Positions 45,861-55,679 of a stretch of 64,000 bases of DNA are shown here, in pieces. This DNA is from Lachnoclostridium phytofermentans. GTDB taxonomy: Bacteria > Bacillota > Clostridia > Lachnospirales > Lachnospiraceae. The notes beneath the pieces are model-generated. The model was not told the DNA's origin. It was given only the letters and a program-made list of their open reading frames with translations, and made no database searches. Location of the stretch: assembly GCF_000733755.1 (NCBI RefSeq), contig NZ_JPOF01000003.1, positions 310,001-374,000 of the forward strand. Reading direction: 5' to 3'. The position numbers and the translations under genes were made by a program. The stretch's first letter is position 1; each line of letters opens with the position of its first letter.

Positions 45861-46358
45861 TTAATTTGATATTTTATAACAATATCGGTATCCTTTTTCA
45901 GTTTCCTCGTATTTAGTAAATCCACAGCTTTCAAATAATTTTTGAGAAGATATATTAAACTTGTATATTTCATCTACTCTGATTTCTCCATAGCCTAGTG
46001 TTTTAGCTCTATTTATCAATGCAGTGATTACAAGTTTTCCAATTCCTTTCCCCCTATACTTCTTTTCTCCAATCACTATGGGCATATCATCCTTCCAAAA
46101 TGTCACATCACCTATTGGGACGAATGTTTCACCTTCTATAATTTCAATAAAATATTCTTCTCCCTGATTTGCTAAGAAAGTATACATTCTTTTAAGTCGA
46201 TCCATATCATATTTATCCGGTGTGTTATTTACAGATAGTAACGTTTCCTCGTCTTGATACCACTTTAATGCAAAGTCAAATACTCCGTCGTATTTTCTTA
46301 ATCTCAGTTTATTTGTAATAACGATAATTTCAGGTTGTTCAATATTTTTAATTGGCAT
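45861..46358 (-). CDS. GNAT-family N-acetyltransferase
   Basis: 165 residues, full length. The acetyl-CoA loop is GEKKYRGKGIGKLVI, followed by ALINRAKTLGYGEIRVDEIYKFNISSQKLFESCGFTKYE, the usual GNAT C-terminus. The start follows GAAGGAG. The substrate could be an amino group of a small molecule or a protein N-terminus; context gives no hint. Confidence 0.87.
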   Translation of the reverse strand: MPIKNIEQPEIIVITNKLRLRKYDGVFDFALKWYQDEETLLSVNNTPDKYDMDRLKRMYTFLANQGEEYFIEIIEGETFVPIGDVTFWKDDMPIVIGEKKYRGKGIGKLVITALINRAKTLGYGEIRVDEIYKFNISSQKLFESCGFTKYEETEKGYRYCYKISN

Positions 46359-46486
46359 TTATTTTCTCCTTCGTTTATGTCAGATTTAGCTCTATGTTAT
46401 TTAATTATACTTTTTCCAATATTATCTAGTCAAGCTTTTAATGAGTATACTCCTTCACCCTATATGCATAAATTCTTTCATAATAC

Positions 46487-47281
46487 CTATTTTTTCCCTA
46501 CTATAATTACATGATTACTTGCACCTAATACTGATTTTTCACGACATATACTATAATGATAATTGCACCAAACCTCAAATTGGGCAGCACTCAAGGCATC
46601 TATTCTCTCTCGCAGCAATGGTGACATTCCATCTTGTGCAAAATGTTCTATTATTTTTAGACCATTTCTTATGTATAACTCCTCCATTTCATCCATACTG
46701 GAATAATAAGTATCTGTCCAAAAACAATTCTCATCATCATGTTTTAAAACTCCAGTGTCGATTAACTGCTTTGCTAATTTCATATCCACATATCGTCTAT
46801 CACTCATAGCTATATGTTGAAAAACATAATATCTAGGAATATAGGAGGTTACTAAAAGTCCTCCCTTTTTAAGAACCCTAAGTGATTCAGAAATACATTT
46901 TTGTCTCAGATCTTCCGTAATTAAGTGATAAAGTGGTCCCATATTAAGGACAATATCAAATGATTCATCTTCATAAATCTTCATATCCGTTGCATCTAAA
47001 ATCGAAGTATTCATATAATATTTTTTATTCTTCAACTTTTGTTCAATTATTTCAATATGTCTTGGAGTTATATCTGTGGCAGTCACCTCATGTCCCTTAT
47101 TCGCTAAATAAAATGCATATACCCCTGTTCCTGCCGCGCAATCTAACACTTTCATTTTATTTTCGAATAATTCATCAAAGATTCTAGTTGTTGTTATGAA
47201 CTCAATCCTTCTAGCATTATTGGTTGTTAGTCTATCTTCTTCTTTAGAATTCTCATAGCTTTCTATTATAAAATTTTTCAT
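46487..47281 (-). CDS. class I SAM-dependent methyltransferase under T-box control
   Basis: About 264 residues from the ATG at 47281, seven bases after GGAGG (the ATG at 47287 is too close to that site). Motif I is VLDCAAGTGVYAFYLA, then VTATDITPRHIEI, DATDM, and FDIVLNMGPLYHLI (motif IV). The C-terminal 100 residues are not typical of rRNA or quinone methyltransferases, so the substrate is open. The gene is alone behind a complete T-box leader, so expression is tied to the charging of one tRNA. Confidence 0.87.
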   Translation of the reverse strand: MKNFIIESYENSKEEDRLTTNNARRIEFITTTRIFDELFENKMKVLDCAAGTGVYAFYLANKGHEVTATDITPRHIEIIEQKLKNKKYYMNTSILDATDMKIYEDESFDIVLNMGPLYHLITEDLRQKCISESLRVLKKGGLLVTSYIPRYYVFQHIAMSDRRYVDMKLAKQLIDTGVLKHDDENCFWTDTYYSSMDEMEELYIRNGLKIIEHFAQDGMSPLLRERIDALSAAQFEVWCNYHYSICREKSVLGASNHVIIVGKK

Positions 47282-47322
47282 ATCCATTCCTCCTACATAA
47301 ACAATAATTAATTTAGAACAAC

Positions 47323-47600
47323 AAAAAAGCTCCCTCCTTGCTTATATTTCAAGGACGAGAGCGTAAGCTTCGTGTTACCACCTTAATTCATCTGTATCTC
47401 ACAATACAGACCTTAACAAGTACGGAATACATTCGATACTCAGACGCTATAATGGGCGCACCCAGTGTAGCCTATACAATGTAGTCAGTACACAGCTCCA
47501 AGACTGGTTCAACATTTCATCAATAAAGTTTTTCACCAACCAACTTCTCTCTGTAATATCCAAAATGTTTACTATCTCTTTTCATTGCTTTTCATTCTTT
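47323..47600 (-). promoter_or_regulatory. T-box riboswitch leader of the methyltransferase gene
   Basis: The minus-strand RNA has Stem I elements (AGTAAAC, ACAGAGAG, GGTTGGTGAAAAAC, TTGGAGCTG), a GGGTGCGCCC stem, the T-box sequence AAGGTGGTAACACGAAG (47368-47384) and a terminator whose arms GCTC.C.TCCTTG and CAAGGA.GGAGC (47329-47362) precede six U. The specifier cannot be fixed by eye: GTA (Val) or TAC (Tyr) in GAGCTGTGTACTGA are candidates. Confidence 0.93.
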
Positions 47601-47606
47601 TTCGGA

Positions 47607-47635
47607 ATTATAATCTTTTTACTATTTCATGTCAA
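47607..47635 (-). promoter_or_regulatory. sigma-A promoter of the T-box leader
   Basis: Perfect TTGACA (47630-47635), 17 bp, perfect TATAAT (47607-47612) on the minus strand, just before the T-box RNA. The remaining 47640-47816 has no gene. Confidence 0.92.
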
Positions 47636-47816
47636 GAACTATAATGTATTATAAAATCCAATAATAGGCATTTTTATCATATTCAGAGTAAACTGTGTTA
47701 AAGGTGGTCTCTAATCCTTTGATTATTGGCATAAACATAATCTCCTTGTATAATTTCTGTTATTTTTATACTTACATTCCTGCACACATGAGAATTATTC
47801 ATCGTTTGTGCAGAAA

Positions 47817-48833
47817 TTAGCATACAGCAGATTCAATAACAGTAAAAGATATTTTTTCGCAATCAATTTCTGCCATTGCACCTACAGGCATTATTGTCAT
47901 TGGAGTGCGATGAGAGAAATCGACATTCTCCAAAACTATAATATCTTCTCTATTTGCCTCATATTTAAGAAATTTCAATAAAATTTTTTCTTCTTCTTCA
48001 TTCAATTGATGCACTATAAGTCCATTTGCATGTTTAAAAAGTCCAGCTGCATCAAAAGCTCGAAGCTCATGCAGTCCAGCCAATGAACTACCATATGGTG
48101 AACCGATTTCTAAAAAGAGAATACAATCATTGAAAAATTCTGGTTTCGGGAAATATTTTGTCCCCATAATCTGTCTTAATGGGGCTCCGCAGCCACCAAA
48201 TAACCTTCCTTTTACTTTACCTTTCCCTTGTAATAACTTATAACCTGTATTCTTAGTCCATACTATATCATTTTCAGATACATCTCGCCATTCAATATTG
48301 GTATATGAATCGCATGGCTTAATTTCTCCTATCATTTCCTTACTAAATAAGCTTTTGTTTATGGCTTGCATTGTATAATCATCAAGCTTTACAGGTTGAG
48401 CAATTGGTGTAAGAAGATTAGGACCGTAAAATGACATGACGCCAGCGACCGCAAATAAGGTATTCCAAGATGCTATGTCAGAATATCCCATAAACACCTT
48501 AGGATTATTATGTATTACTTCAGCATCTATAAAAGGGAATACGCGATAAGAGTCATCACCACCCATAATACAGATGATTCCATTAACATCTTTATTATTC
48601 AATGCCCACATTAAATCAGCTCCACGTGCTTCTGGATGTTGATAAAGATAGTCGCTTCCCTTTAGTGCATTAGGAGTCGTAATAACTTTTACTCCGAATA
48701 AACTTTCTAAACGTCTTTTTCCTTCATTAAATCTGGTAAGCAGGTCAGCATCTCCACCCCTGCCACCAGATAATGAAATGAGAGCAATTGTATCTCCTGG
48801 TTTTAATACCTTTGGCTTTAATAGTTCCTTCAA
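47817..48833 (-). CDS. LD-carboxypeptidase family protein (peptidase S66)
   Basis: 338 residues. S66 features: GDTIALISLSGGRGGD near the N-terminus, ICIMGGDDSYRVFPFID, catalytic Ser118 in MGYSDIAS, LFLEIGSPYG with the Glu, and a C-terminal His in SHRTPMTIMPVGA. Members cleave the terminal D-Ala of the LD-linked murein tetrapeptide (LdcA) or, in the MccF branch, confer self-immunity to microcin-like nucleotide peptides. The length and absence of a signal peptide fit a cytoplasmic recycling or MccF-like enzyme. Single gene. Confidence 0.87.
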   Translation of the reverse strand: MKELLKPKVLKPGDTIALISLSGGRGGDADLLTRFNEGKRRLESLFGVKVITTPNALKGSDYLYQHPEARGADLMWALNNKDVNGIICIMGGDDSYRVFPFIDAEVIHNNPKVFMGYSDIASWNTLFAVAGVMSFYGPNLLTPIAQPVKLDDYTMQAINKSLFSKEMIGEIKPCDSYTNIEWRDVSENDIVWTKNTGYKLLQGKGKVKGRLFGGCGAPLRQIMGTKYFPKPEFFNDCILFLEIGSPYGSSLAGLHELRAFDAAGLFKHANGLIVHQLNEEEEKILLKFLKYEANREDIIVLENVDFSHRTPMTIMPVGAMAEIDCEKISFTVIESAVC

Positions 48834-48965
48834 AATTTTATCCTCCTAAAATTGCCTTTTTACTCAGTATATTTTTTCCAAACCAGAAAGTCAAATATTT
48901 CTTTGGAAAATAGTGTATTTTGACCTGTACATATCATATTCAATTATGCACTCCTCTTATACTCC

Positions 48966-51500
48966 CTACTTCAAAACCTTCTTCACCCCACTGACATAAT
49001 ATCCATTTAGTAAATCCAAGATTCCTTCCATCATGCTCTCTGTAATTAATCCATCCCCTGATGCAACCATTGCAAAGAATGGCATTTCCTTAATCATTGC
49101 TATCATCATCCCTTCTTGACCATCTTCTAACTTAGATACTTTATTCAATATCATATCTGCATACCTATTCACTAATTTTCCAACAAAGGTATGCTTAATA
49201 TCTTCTAAGGTATGGTTTTGATTAAATGGCCTTGTAATCTGACTGTTACTTACTGGCAGTGATTTTCCATACAGAGCTTCAAATTCTTTGGAATCAACGG
49301 TGAAATTTTCTTTTGGTAATTGATAATACGTTGGTGCACTTTTCCTAAAATCAGGTTGTGCCTGTTCCGTACTTTCTAAATTTATCTTTGAATTAAGTGA
49401 GCAATCCTTAGTAGAAGCTCCAACCATAATTTCATACTCTCCACTTTCTGCGTACCAATCTTTGATGATTGTGTTATAATACCCAAAAGTCTTGGTATCT
49501 AAGGTAAGTGAAATCTCCTTACTCTCTCCCTTATTTAGATGAACTTTCGTAAATTCCTTCATTTCTTTCTTTGGCAAAAATACTTTCTTATTCTTATGTG
49601 CTACAAAAACATAAGCAATTTCCTTCGCATCATAATCTCCTATATTTTTAACAGTGAATTTCACCTGAATGTCATCGCCATACTTACAAGCCATCTTATC
49701 TAATCTAAGATTCGAGTACTGAAACTTCGAATAGGATAATCCGTAGCCAAATGGAAATAGCACTTCTTTTCCCGCAGCCTCATAATATCGGTATCCAATA
49801 AAGATACTTTCCCGATATTCAACGGTTTGATTGCCACCTGGAAAATAAGAATAACTTGGGGTATCCTCTAATTTTAATGGCCAAGTCTCAGCTAACTTAC
49901 CACATGGTACACTTACCCCTAAGAGTAGATTAACGATTGCTTTTCCTACCCCTTCTCCTCCAAGGTAAGCAAGTAAAACAGCTTTTACTTGATGAATCCA
50001 TGGTAGTTCTATAGGAGCACCCCCGATTAATATAGCAACCACATTAGGATTACATTTACTAACCTCTTCTACCAAACGATTCTGTTCCCTAGGTAATCCT
50101 AAACTAACTCGGTCAAAACCTTCTGATTCATATCCTTCTGGTAATCCAACAAATAGATATACTACCTCTTTCCCTTTTGCCACTTCACATGCTTCTTTTA
50201 TTAACTGTTCTTGTTCTTCCAATTCTTCTTTATTCAGTTTAGCACCTAACGGCTTCACCTTTAACTGATATCCTTGGGCAAAGACTGCATTCACTCCACG
50301 AACAATGAGTTCACTCCATGGTTGATCAACTTGAATCGGATTGATTTTGGAACTACCGGCACCTTGGTAACGAATATTCTTTGCAAATGCTCCGATAACT
50401 GCAACTTGTTTCGTTGGATTTTTAAGTAAGTCCTTAGATGGTAATAGAGAGTCTTCATTTTTTAATAATACACAAGATTGTTCTGATGCAGATACCGCTA
50501 ACTTGTGGTGTTCCTCTTTGTCATAACCAAAGCAATCCTTTTCGGTATTCTCATCCTTCTTATGAAGAGCATCATCATTCTCATTAAGAGCGTTATCTTT
50601 CTTTACTTTTCGATTCTCTAGTGCCTCTAAAATAAAGGCAGTTACTCTCTCCGCCACTTGATTTAATTCGCCTTCTGTTAACTCCCCACTCTTAATGGCC
50701 GCCAACACTTTATTATCGTTATATCCTTTATTTCCAGGCATTTCAATATCCAGTCCTGCCCTTACTCCAAGTGCCCGATTATTCACCGCACCCCAATCAG
50801 AGACAATTAACCCTTCATATCCCCACTCTTCTCTTAGAACCTTAGTCAGTAGATAAGGGTTCTCACTGGAATACACTCCGTTAATCTTATTATAAGAGCA
50901 CATTACCGTTCCTGGTTTTCCCTTCTTCACCGCAATTTCAAAAGCTCTCAGATAAATTTCCCGAAGTGTTCTCTCATCAATAACAGCATCTATGGTCATT
51001 CTTCTCTTTTCCTGATTATTCACTGCAAAATGTTTTAAAGATGTTTTCGTCCCTGTGCTTTCAATTCCGTTAATTGCACTAACGGCTAATTCTCCAGAGA
51101 GAATCGGGTCTTCGCTATAGTACTCAAAATTTCTACCACACAAAGGACTTCTCTTCATATTTACACCTGGCCCAAGAACAACCGATACCCCCTCAGCCAC
51201 ACACTCTTCGCCAATTGCCCTTCCTACTTGGTACACCAACGATCGGTCGAAACTACAAGCTAGCGCACTGGCTGTTGGAAAGCAAACCGCTGGTTCACTA
51301 TTTCCTATGCCTAGATTATCTGTTGATCCTAGTTGCTTTCTTAGCCCATGAGGTCCATCTGACATCATAATGGAATCCATGTCCAACCGTTCTATCGGTT
51401 TGGTATTCCAACAATCAAGACCAGAACACAACCCTGCTTTTTCTTCTAATGTCATTTGAGAAACTAGTATATTTGCCTTCTCTATTATTTCACTCCTCAT
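48966..51500 (-). CDS. GH3 family beta-glycosidase
   Basis: 844 residues, cytoplasmic. The GH3 N-terminal barrel shows KHFAVNNQEKRRM and nucleophile Asp235 in LIVSDWGAVN. The second domain carries GLPEGYESEGFDR, and a fibronectin III-like domain (about 600-690) is followed by a 130-residue helical C-terminal extension. This arrangement is usual for beta-glucosidases and beta-xylosidases acting on imported oligosaccharides. It follows the symporter gene by 11 bp and is its operon partner. Confidence 0.9.
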   Translation of the reverse strand: MRSEIIEKANILVSQMTLEEKAGLCSGLDCWNTKPIERLDMDSIMMSDGPHGLRKQLGSTDNLGIGNSEPAVCFPTASALACSFDRSLVYQVGRAIGEECVAEGVSVVLGPGVNMKRSPLCGRNFEYYSEDPILSGELAVSAINGIESTGTKTSLKHFAVNNQEKRRMTIDAVIDERTLREIYLRAFEIAVKKGKPGTVMCSYNKINGVYSSENPYLLTKVLREEWGYEGLIVSDWGAVNNRALGVRAGLDIEMPGNKGYNDNKVLAAIKSGELTEGELNQVAERVTAFILEALENRKVKKDNALNENDDALHKKDENTEKDCFGYDKEEHHKLAVSASEQSCVLLKNEDSLLPSKDLLKNPTKQVAVIGAFAKNIRYQGAGSSKINPIQVDQPWSELIVRGVNAVFAQGYQLKVKPLGAKLNKEELEEQEQLIKEACEVAKGKEVVYLFVGLPEGYESEGFDRVSLGLPREQNRLVEEVSKCNPNVVAILIGGAPIELPWIHQVKAVLLAYLGGEGVGKAIVNLLLGVSVPCGKLAETWPLKLEDTPSYSYFPGGNQTVEYRESIFIGYRYYEAAGKEVLFPFGYGLSYSKFQYSNLRLDKMACKYGDDIQVKFTVKNIGDYDAKEIAYVFVAHKNKKVFLPKKEMKEFTKVHLNKGESKEISLTLDTKTFGYYNTIIKDWYAESGEYEIMVGASTKDCSLNSKINLESTEQAQPDFRKSAPTYYQLPKENFTVDSKEFEALYGKSLPVSNSQITRPFNQNHTLEDIKHTFVGKLVNRYADMILNKVSKLEDGQEGMMIAMIKEMPFFAMVASGDGLITESMMEGILDLLNGYYVSGVKKVLK

Positions 51501-51511
51501 AGCCCACCTCG

Positions 51512-52879
51512 TTATTCTTTTTCTGAAATCATCTTCTTGGCATCCTCAAAACTAGACTTTTCGATTGGAAGTAACTTCATAAAAATAATAGATACTACTA
51601 AGCTAAGAGCTGGAACACATCCCATCAAGAAACGGATTCCAAGCACTGCGCTGGCGGATTGCGTAATTACTGCACCACTTGCACTTTCCACATAACCAAA
51701 CCATCCCATAGCCGCGGTTACCACTGCAACTAAGATGGCGGAGCTAATTTTATAAAGGAGCATAGTCGCCCCATACATCATTCCTTCTCTTCTGACTCCA
51801 TTCTTCATCTCATCAACTTCAACCACATCAGGTAAGATGGAGAATACCAACACTTGCGACGCTGAGATACCAACTCCAATAAGTACAGCAATGATAATTG
51901 TGATTACAATATTTCCAGCAGGAATCAACATGCAAGATAACAATGGAAGAATGAAGTAAATAGAAGAAATTATATACGCCCTCTTCTTCCCAAGCTTATT
52001 ACTAACACTAACCCAAAGAGGAGTTGCTATAACTGCTGCAACTAGTGGAACTGCCATAAAGACATAACTTAAATCATCTGAAATCTGAAGTGAATATTTT
52101 AAGAAGAATATGTAAATTGCCATAATGATATCAAAAGCAACCATGTTAAAGATGAAAACCCCTAATACAAGGCGGAATTCCTTTAACTTTAGTAAAGATT
52201 TTAAATTTCTCCCTATGTTACCGTTGATTTCACCTGATTTATCTTTCACACGTTCTTTGGTCCCTATAAAGGCAAGTAAAATACAGATCATTAAGACTAC
52301 TCCCATAACAACTCCCATGACCGGAAAGCTCCTTGTGTAGCTTTCTTTCCCTTGAAAAATAGTATCAACAATTAAAGTAACTCCCACTGCTGATAGTAAT
52401 GAACCAATAAAAGAAAATGCCATCTTAAACCCTGAGATACTGGTACGCTCATTATAATCTTGGGACATTTCTGGTAATAATGCATTGTAAGGGATAGCAA
52501 CTAGTGAATATAAGGTATTAAAACCAATACCTATTAGAGTATAGTAAAAGACTTGTTGTAGATGATCTTTAAAAGGTACTAACCATAAAAGGCCAAAGAA
52601 AATTCCAAGTGGAATTGCTCCGAATAATAAGTATGGTCGTCTTCGACCAAATCTTGATTTGGTATGATCCGAAATCACTCCCATCAATAAATCACATACC
52701 GCATTCCACATACGGATCACCATAAATATGTACCCTGCCCATAGTGGCGAGATTCCTGCCACATCCGTTAAGAAAAATACAAAATAAAAACCAATCGCAC
52801 CATAGGCAATATTATTTCCCATATCACCTAATCCGTAAAACACCTTTTCCCGTTTGGATAAACTGTTCTCTTTCTTCAT
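51512..52879 (-). CDS. GPH-family sugar:cation symporter (MelB-like)
   Basis: 455 residues with 12 membrane helices. GPH-family signatures: KVFYGLGDMGNNIAYGAIGFY at the N-terminus, MRMWNAVCDLLMG..SDHTKSRFGRRRPYLL in the first cytoplasmic loop and VEVDEMKNGVRREGMMYG in the central loop. It couples sugar uptake to Na+ or H+. Operon with the GH3 glycosidase, probably importing a beta-linked disaccharide that GH3 hydrolyses. Divergent from the AraC gene that likely controls it. Confidence 0.9.
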   Translation of the reverse strand: MKKENSLSKREKVFYGLGDMGNNIAYGAIGFYFVFFLTDVAGISPLWAGYIFMVIRMWNAVCDLLMGVISDHTKSRFGRRRPYLLFGAIPLGIFFGLLWLVPFKDHLQQVFYYTLIGIGFNTLYSLVAIPYNALLPEMSQDYNERTSISGFKMAFSFIGSLLSAVGVTLIVDTIFQGKESYTRSFPVMGVVMGVVLMICILLAFIGTKERVKDKSGEINGNIGRNLKSLLKLKEFRLVLGVFIFNMVAFDIIMAIYIFFLKYSLQISDDLSYVFMAVPLVAAVIATPLWVSVSNKLGKKRAYIISSIYFILPLLSCMLIPAGNIVITIIIAVLIGVGISASQVLVFSILPDVVEVDEMKNGVRREGMMYGATMLLYKISSAILVAVVTAAMGWFGYVESASGAVITQSASAVLGIRFLMGCVPALSLVVSIIFMKLLPIEKSSFEDAKKMISEKE

Positions 52880-52996
52880 ACGACCACCCTCTCTACATAA
52901 TTTTTAATTCCTTTGTCACTAATTAATTACGTTCTTCTTTATCTAATAATATGTTACCATTAACGTATTGGAAAAGATATTAATTTATCCCTTTTT

Positions 52997-53039
52997 ATGT
53001 CAATATTTCTTGACATTTACATCGGTATTAGAGTATATC
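52997..53039 (+). promoter_or_regulatory. promoter and inverted repeat of the AraC gene (53136)
   Basis: TTGACA (53010-53015), 18 bp, TATATC (53034-53039). The -35 box is one arm of an inverted repeat ATGTCAA-N6-TTGACAT (52997-53016), a candidate regulator site. A leader hairpin CAAGTTTG/CAAACTTG lies at 53067-53090. Confidence 0.6.
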
Positions 53040-53135
53040 TAATAGTAGATAACAATGCATATGAACCAAGTTTGTGCTGCGTCAAACTTGAGCCATTAAC
53101 TGCTCCTAAAATCAGTCGCAGTATGGAGGCTAAAT

Positions 53136-54332
53136 ATGAATTTTGAGATACTAAAAGGCCTATATGAATACAATCGAATTCCCCTTTGGATTTTTGATGG
53201 TAATTTAGAATTGCATCAACTTTATTTATCAGACATTTCTACTTCTGTGAAAGAAAAACTCACCACTTATATAAAGAATCTAATTACGAAAATCACTACT
53301 CCTGACTTTGATATCCTATGTTTTGAAAATGAACTATACTATCTCTTTTCTTATATTCATAATCAACAAACTTATTATCTCTTTAGCGGACCTATGCTAC
53401 TAACAGGGTTCTATCATATAGCCGAAATGCATAATCTCTCCTTTGCAAAGGCTATGAACACCAAAGAGATAAAGTCCTTAGTAGAACATCTACCTATCGT
53501 TACGTTTGCTACTTTTGGCTCATGCTTAAGAGTAATGATGTTATTATTGAAACAAATCGCGCCCCCCATGGAGGAAATTCAAACTTACAAAGCTTCTAAC
53601 CTACATCATGCTTTCCATAGAACCTTTGTTAGTGAGCTATTTGATAATATCGAAGAGGTAAGAAGCCATACTCCATATAGTCACGAAGTAGCTGTATTAA
53701 ATTGTGTAAGGGATGGAGATTTAATCAATTTAGAATCAATTTATAAGACACTTCCCCAGACCAAGTACGGCAATATGTCAAGCAATCCTTTAAAGCAACT
53801 CTTTTATGGTTGTATTGCAAATACCACCCTAGTGACAAGATATGCCATCGAAGGTGGTCTGGAAGAAGAAACTGCATTTACCTTAAGTGATGTCTATATT
53901 AAACAAATGGAACAATGCAGAAACCTATATGAATTATCTATAATTAACGAAAGAATGGCGGTGGACTTTACAAAGCGAGTTGCAGAAATAAAACCAACAA
54001 AAATCCCCCACTATAGCAGGGCTATCTCAAAAACTATAGACTATATATTACGCGAAATACATAAGAATATATCACTTAAGGATCTAGCAAAAGAAGTAGG
54101 TCTCACACCCAAATACTTATCTGCTCTATTTCATAAAGAAACAAATCAAACCTTATGTAATTATATTATGGCGCAAAAAATCAAAGAAGCAAAAAGACTA
54201 CTAACCTATTCCGACTATCGTTATATTCAAATCAGTCAGCTTTTATCTTTTTCTTCCCAAAGTTATTTTGTCGCAACATTCAAAAAGATTGAGGGGATAA
54301 CCCCGAAGGAATTTAGAGAGCAAACTAGATAA
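53136..54332 (+). CDS. AraC-family transcriptional regulator
   Basis: 398 residues. The N-terminal 280 residues are a soluble ligand or dimerisation region without membrane helices. The AraC HTH pair covers about 300-395 (ISLKDLAKEVGLTPKYLSALF, YIQISQLLSFSSQSYFVATFKK, ending TPKEFRE). Ribosome site GGAGG nine bases before the ATG. Divergent orientation next to the symporter-GH3 operon makes that operon its most likely target, with the imported glycoside as signal. Confidence 0.88.
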   Translation: MNFEILKGLYEYNRIPLWIFDGNLELHQLYLSDISTSVKEKLTTYIKNLITKITTPDFDILCFENELYYLFSYIHNQQTYYLFSGPMLLTGFYHIAEMHNLSFAKAMNTKEIKSLVEHLPIVTFATFGSCLRVMMLLLKQIAPPMEEIQTYKASNLHHAFHRTFVSELFDNIEEVRSHTPYSHEVAVLNCVRDGDLINLESIYKTLPQTKYGNMSSNPLKQLFYGCIANTTLVTRYAIEGGLEEETAFTLSDVYIKQMEQCRNLYELSIINERMAVDFTKRVAEIKPTKIPHYSRAISKTIDYILREIHKNISLKDLAKEVGLTPKYLSALFHKETNQTLCNYIMAQKIKEAKRLLTYSDYRYIQISQLLSFSSQSYFVATFKKIEGITPKEFREQTR

Positions 54333-54373
54333 GCTAGAAGGTGTGTGTTCTGTTGTATAAATTTTAATTTTCG

Positions 54374-54461
54374 ATTAGCATGATATGAATTAGTGTTGTT
54401 TTGTTTTATCAATTACTAATTTCTATTATCACGATATGTATTAGTCTTATTTTGCTTTATC
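54374..54461. repeat. imperfect 37-bp direct repeat at the end of a membrane-protein gene
   Basis: Copy 1 (54374-54410) and copy 2 (54425-54461) match at about 31 of 37 positions (ATTA.CA.GATATG.ATTAGT). Copy 2 covers the last codons of the 54447 gene; copy 1 lies beyond its stop. Probably a local duplication. Confidence 0.7.
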
Positions 54462-54719
54462 TTCTCCAAAAGATGATTGCATCCACAACCAATTGATTAT
54501 TGTGGCTAATATTACCATCAATCCAAATATAAATAAAATTAATCCAATCTCTTGGTATGCCACTTGTTGAATTGCCCATATTGTATCTTCACGAGGCCCG
54601 CTATAGCCAAAATTCCCTTTTGGCCAAGACATATCGTATGCAAAGATACGTAATACAAATCCGATAATGGCAAAGATAATGCCAAGAACACCTGCTATCA
54701 TTTGCTTTGAGTTAAGCAT
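54447..54719 (-). CDS. small membrane protein, unknown
   Basis: 90 residues. Two hydrophobic helices (IAGVLGIIFAIIGFVLRIFAY, IGLILFIFGLMVILATIINWL) flank a short extracellular loop with WPKGNFGYSGPRED. The start has GGAGG upstream. No family recognised. The last residues lie in a 37-bp repeated sequence. Confidence 0.65.
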   Translation of the reverse strand: MLNSKQMIAGVLGIIFAIIGFVLRIFAYDMSWPKGNFGYSGPREDTIWAIQQVAYQEIGLILFIFGLMVILATIINWLWMQSSFGEDKAK

Positions 54720-54787
54720 AATTTTCCTCCTTTCTATACTTAGTTATCCCGAATTAAACACATCTTACCTTTTATCTTTGTTAAAAC

Positions 54788-55327
54788 CTATTTAATGTAC
54801 TTTTGAATGGTTTCATCACTCCAAATATGTGCTTCTATATATCGTTCTGGTCCAAATCTACCGTCATCATTCCAGTCTTGTGGCAAGCCGTATTTTAATA
54901 TTATATCAAGGATTTCATCATATAAATAAAGTTTTTTACGATATTCCTTGTCATCTGTTATACGAGGGCTGAAGGTTGGGTGAGAATCTCCGTATGTAAA
55001 GGATACTGTCGTTAAATCAAACTCCTCTATTGAAATTTTTATATATGCGCAATTGTCAAACCAAGTACTTAACCATGGACTATGTTCCATAACCATATAA
55101 TAAGGCACTTGCCTATGGATTATTCCGCCCTTTTCCCTAAATTTTTCTCTTAATATTTCTTCATAGTGTAAGCGGTCATCCATATAAGTTGGATGTCTTT
55201 TCGCACATTGCACATCAGGTTTCTTACTTTTTATTTCATCTAAGATTCTTTTTGCATCTTCAATGGAAGCATCAGATAGATTCCTAAATGGTCCTATTGT
55301 TTTATCATAATAATGATATAGATACAT
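54788..55327 (-). CDS. conserved hypothetical protein
   Basis: 179 residues, soluble. N-terminus MYLYHYYDKTIGPFRNLSDA resembles group-specific Firmicutes hypothetical proteins; later blocks include HSPWLSTWFDNCAYIKISIEEF and QDWNDDGRFGPERYIEAHIW, rich in aromatic and acidic residues. I do not recognise a catalytic motif. The gene starts after GGAG and stands alone in the accessory zone. Confidence 0.6.
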   Translation of the reverse strand: MYLYHYYDKTIGPFRNLSDASIEDAKRILDEIKSKKPDVQCAKRHPTYMDDRLHYEEILREKFREKGGIIHRQVPYYMVMEHSPWLSTWFDNCAYIKISIEEFDLTTVSFTYGDSHPTFSPRITDDKEYRKKLYLYDEILDIILKYGLPQDWNDDGRFGPERYIEAHIWSDETIQKYIK

Positions 55328-55418
55328 CTTTCACTTGCTCCTATAATAAACAATATGTAGTTTTCTAGTATTCTGAATAGCAACATCTCTATTTTCGTGA
55401 TAAATTGAAACTTGCTTC

Positions 55419-55679
55419 TTAGTCAATCGTCAATGTACAAAGATATCTGTTTATACCACTATTATATTTATCGCCTAATGGCAACACAGAGAAACCAACT
55501 TTTCTATAAAATCCAACTGCATCATCGTCCGTCTCAGCTAAAATAGTATCTGGTTTAAACGTTTCTACACAAAAAGCAGTAGTATCAGGATTGCTTACGG
55601 CTAATTCATGCGCTAATGAAAATGCTGCTTTTACAGGTAACCTAACTATATTTTTAAAGGAATACAATTTTGATGACAA
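55419..55679 (-). pseudogene. C-terminal fragment of a GNAT acetyltransferase
   Basis: 86 codons ending LAETDDDAVGFYRKVGFSVLP, the typical GNAT tail, but the acetyl-CoA loop is missing and no ribosome site precedes the first ATG. A short 19-codon frame (MEELEIKNVNHLW...) at about 55790 may be the remains of its 5' part or of a neighbour. Confidence 0.6.
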
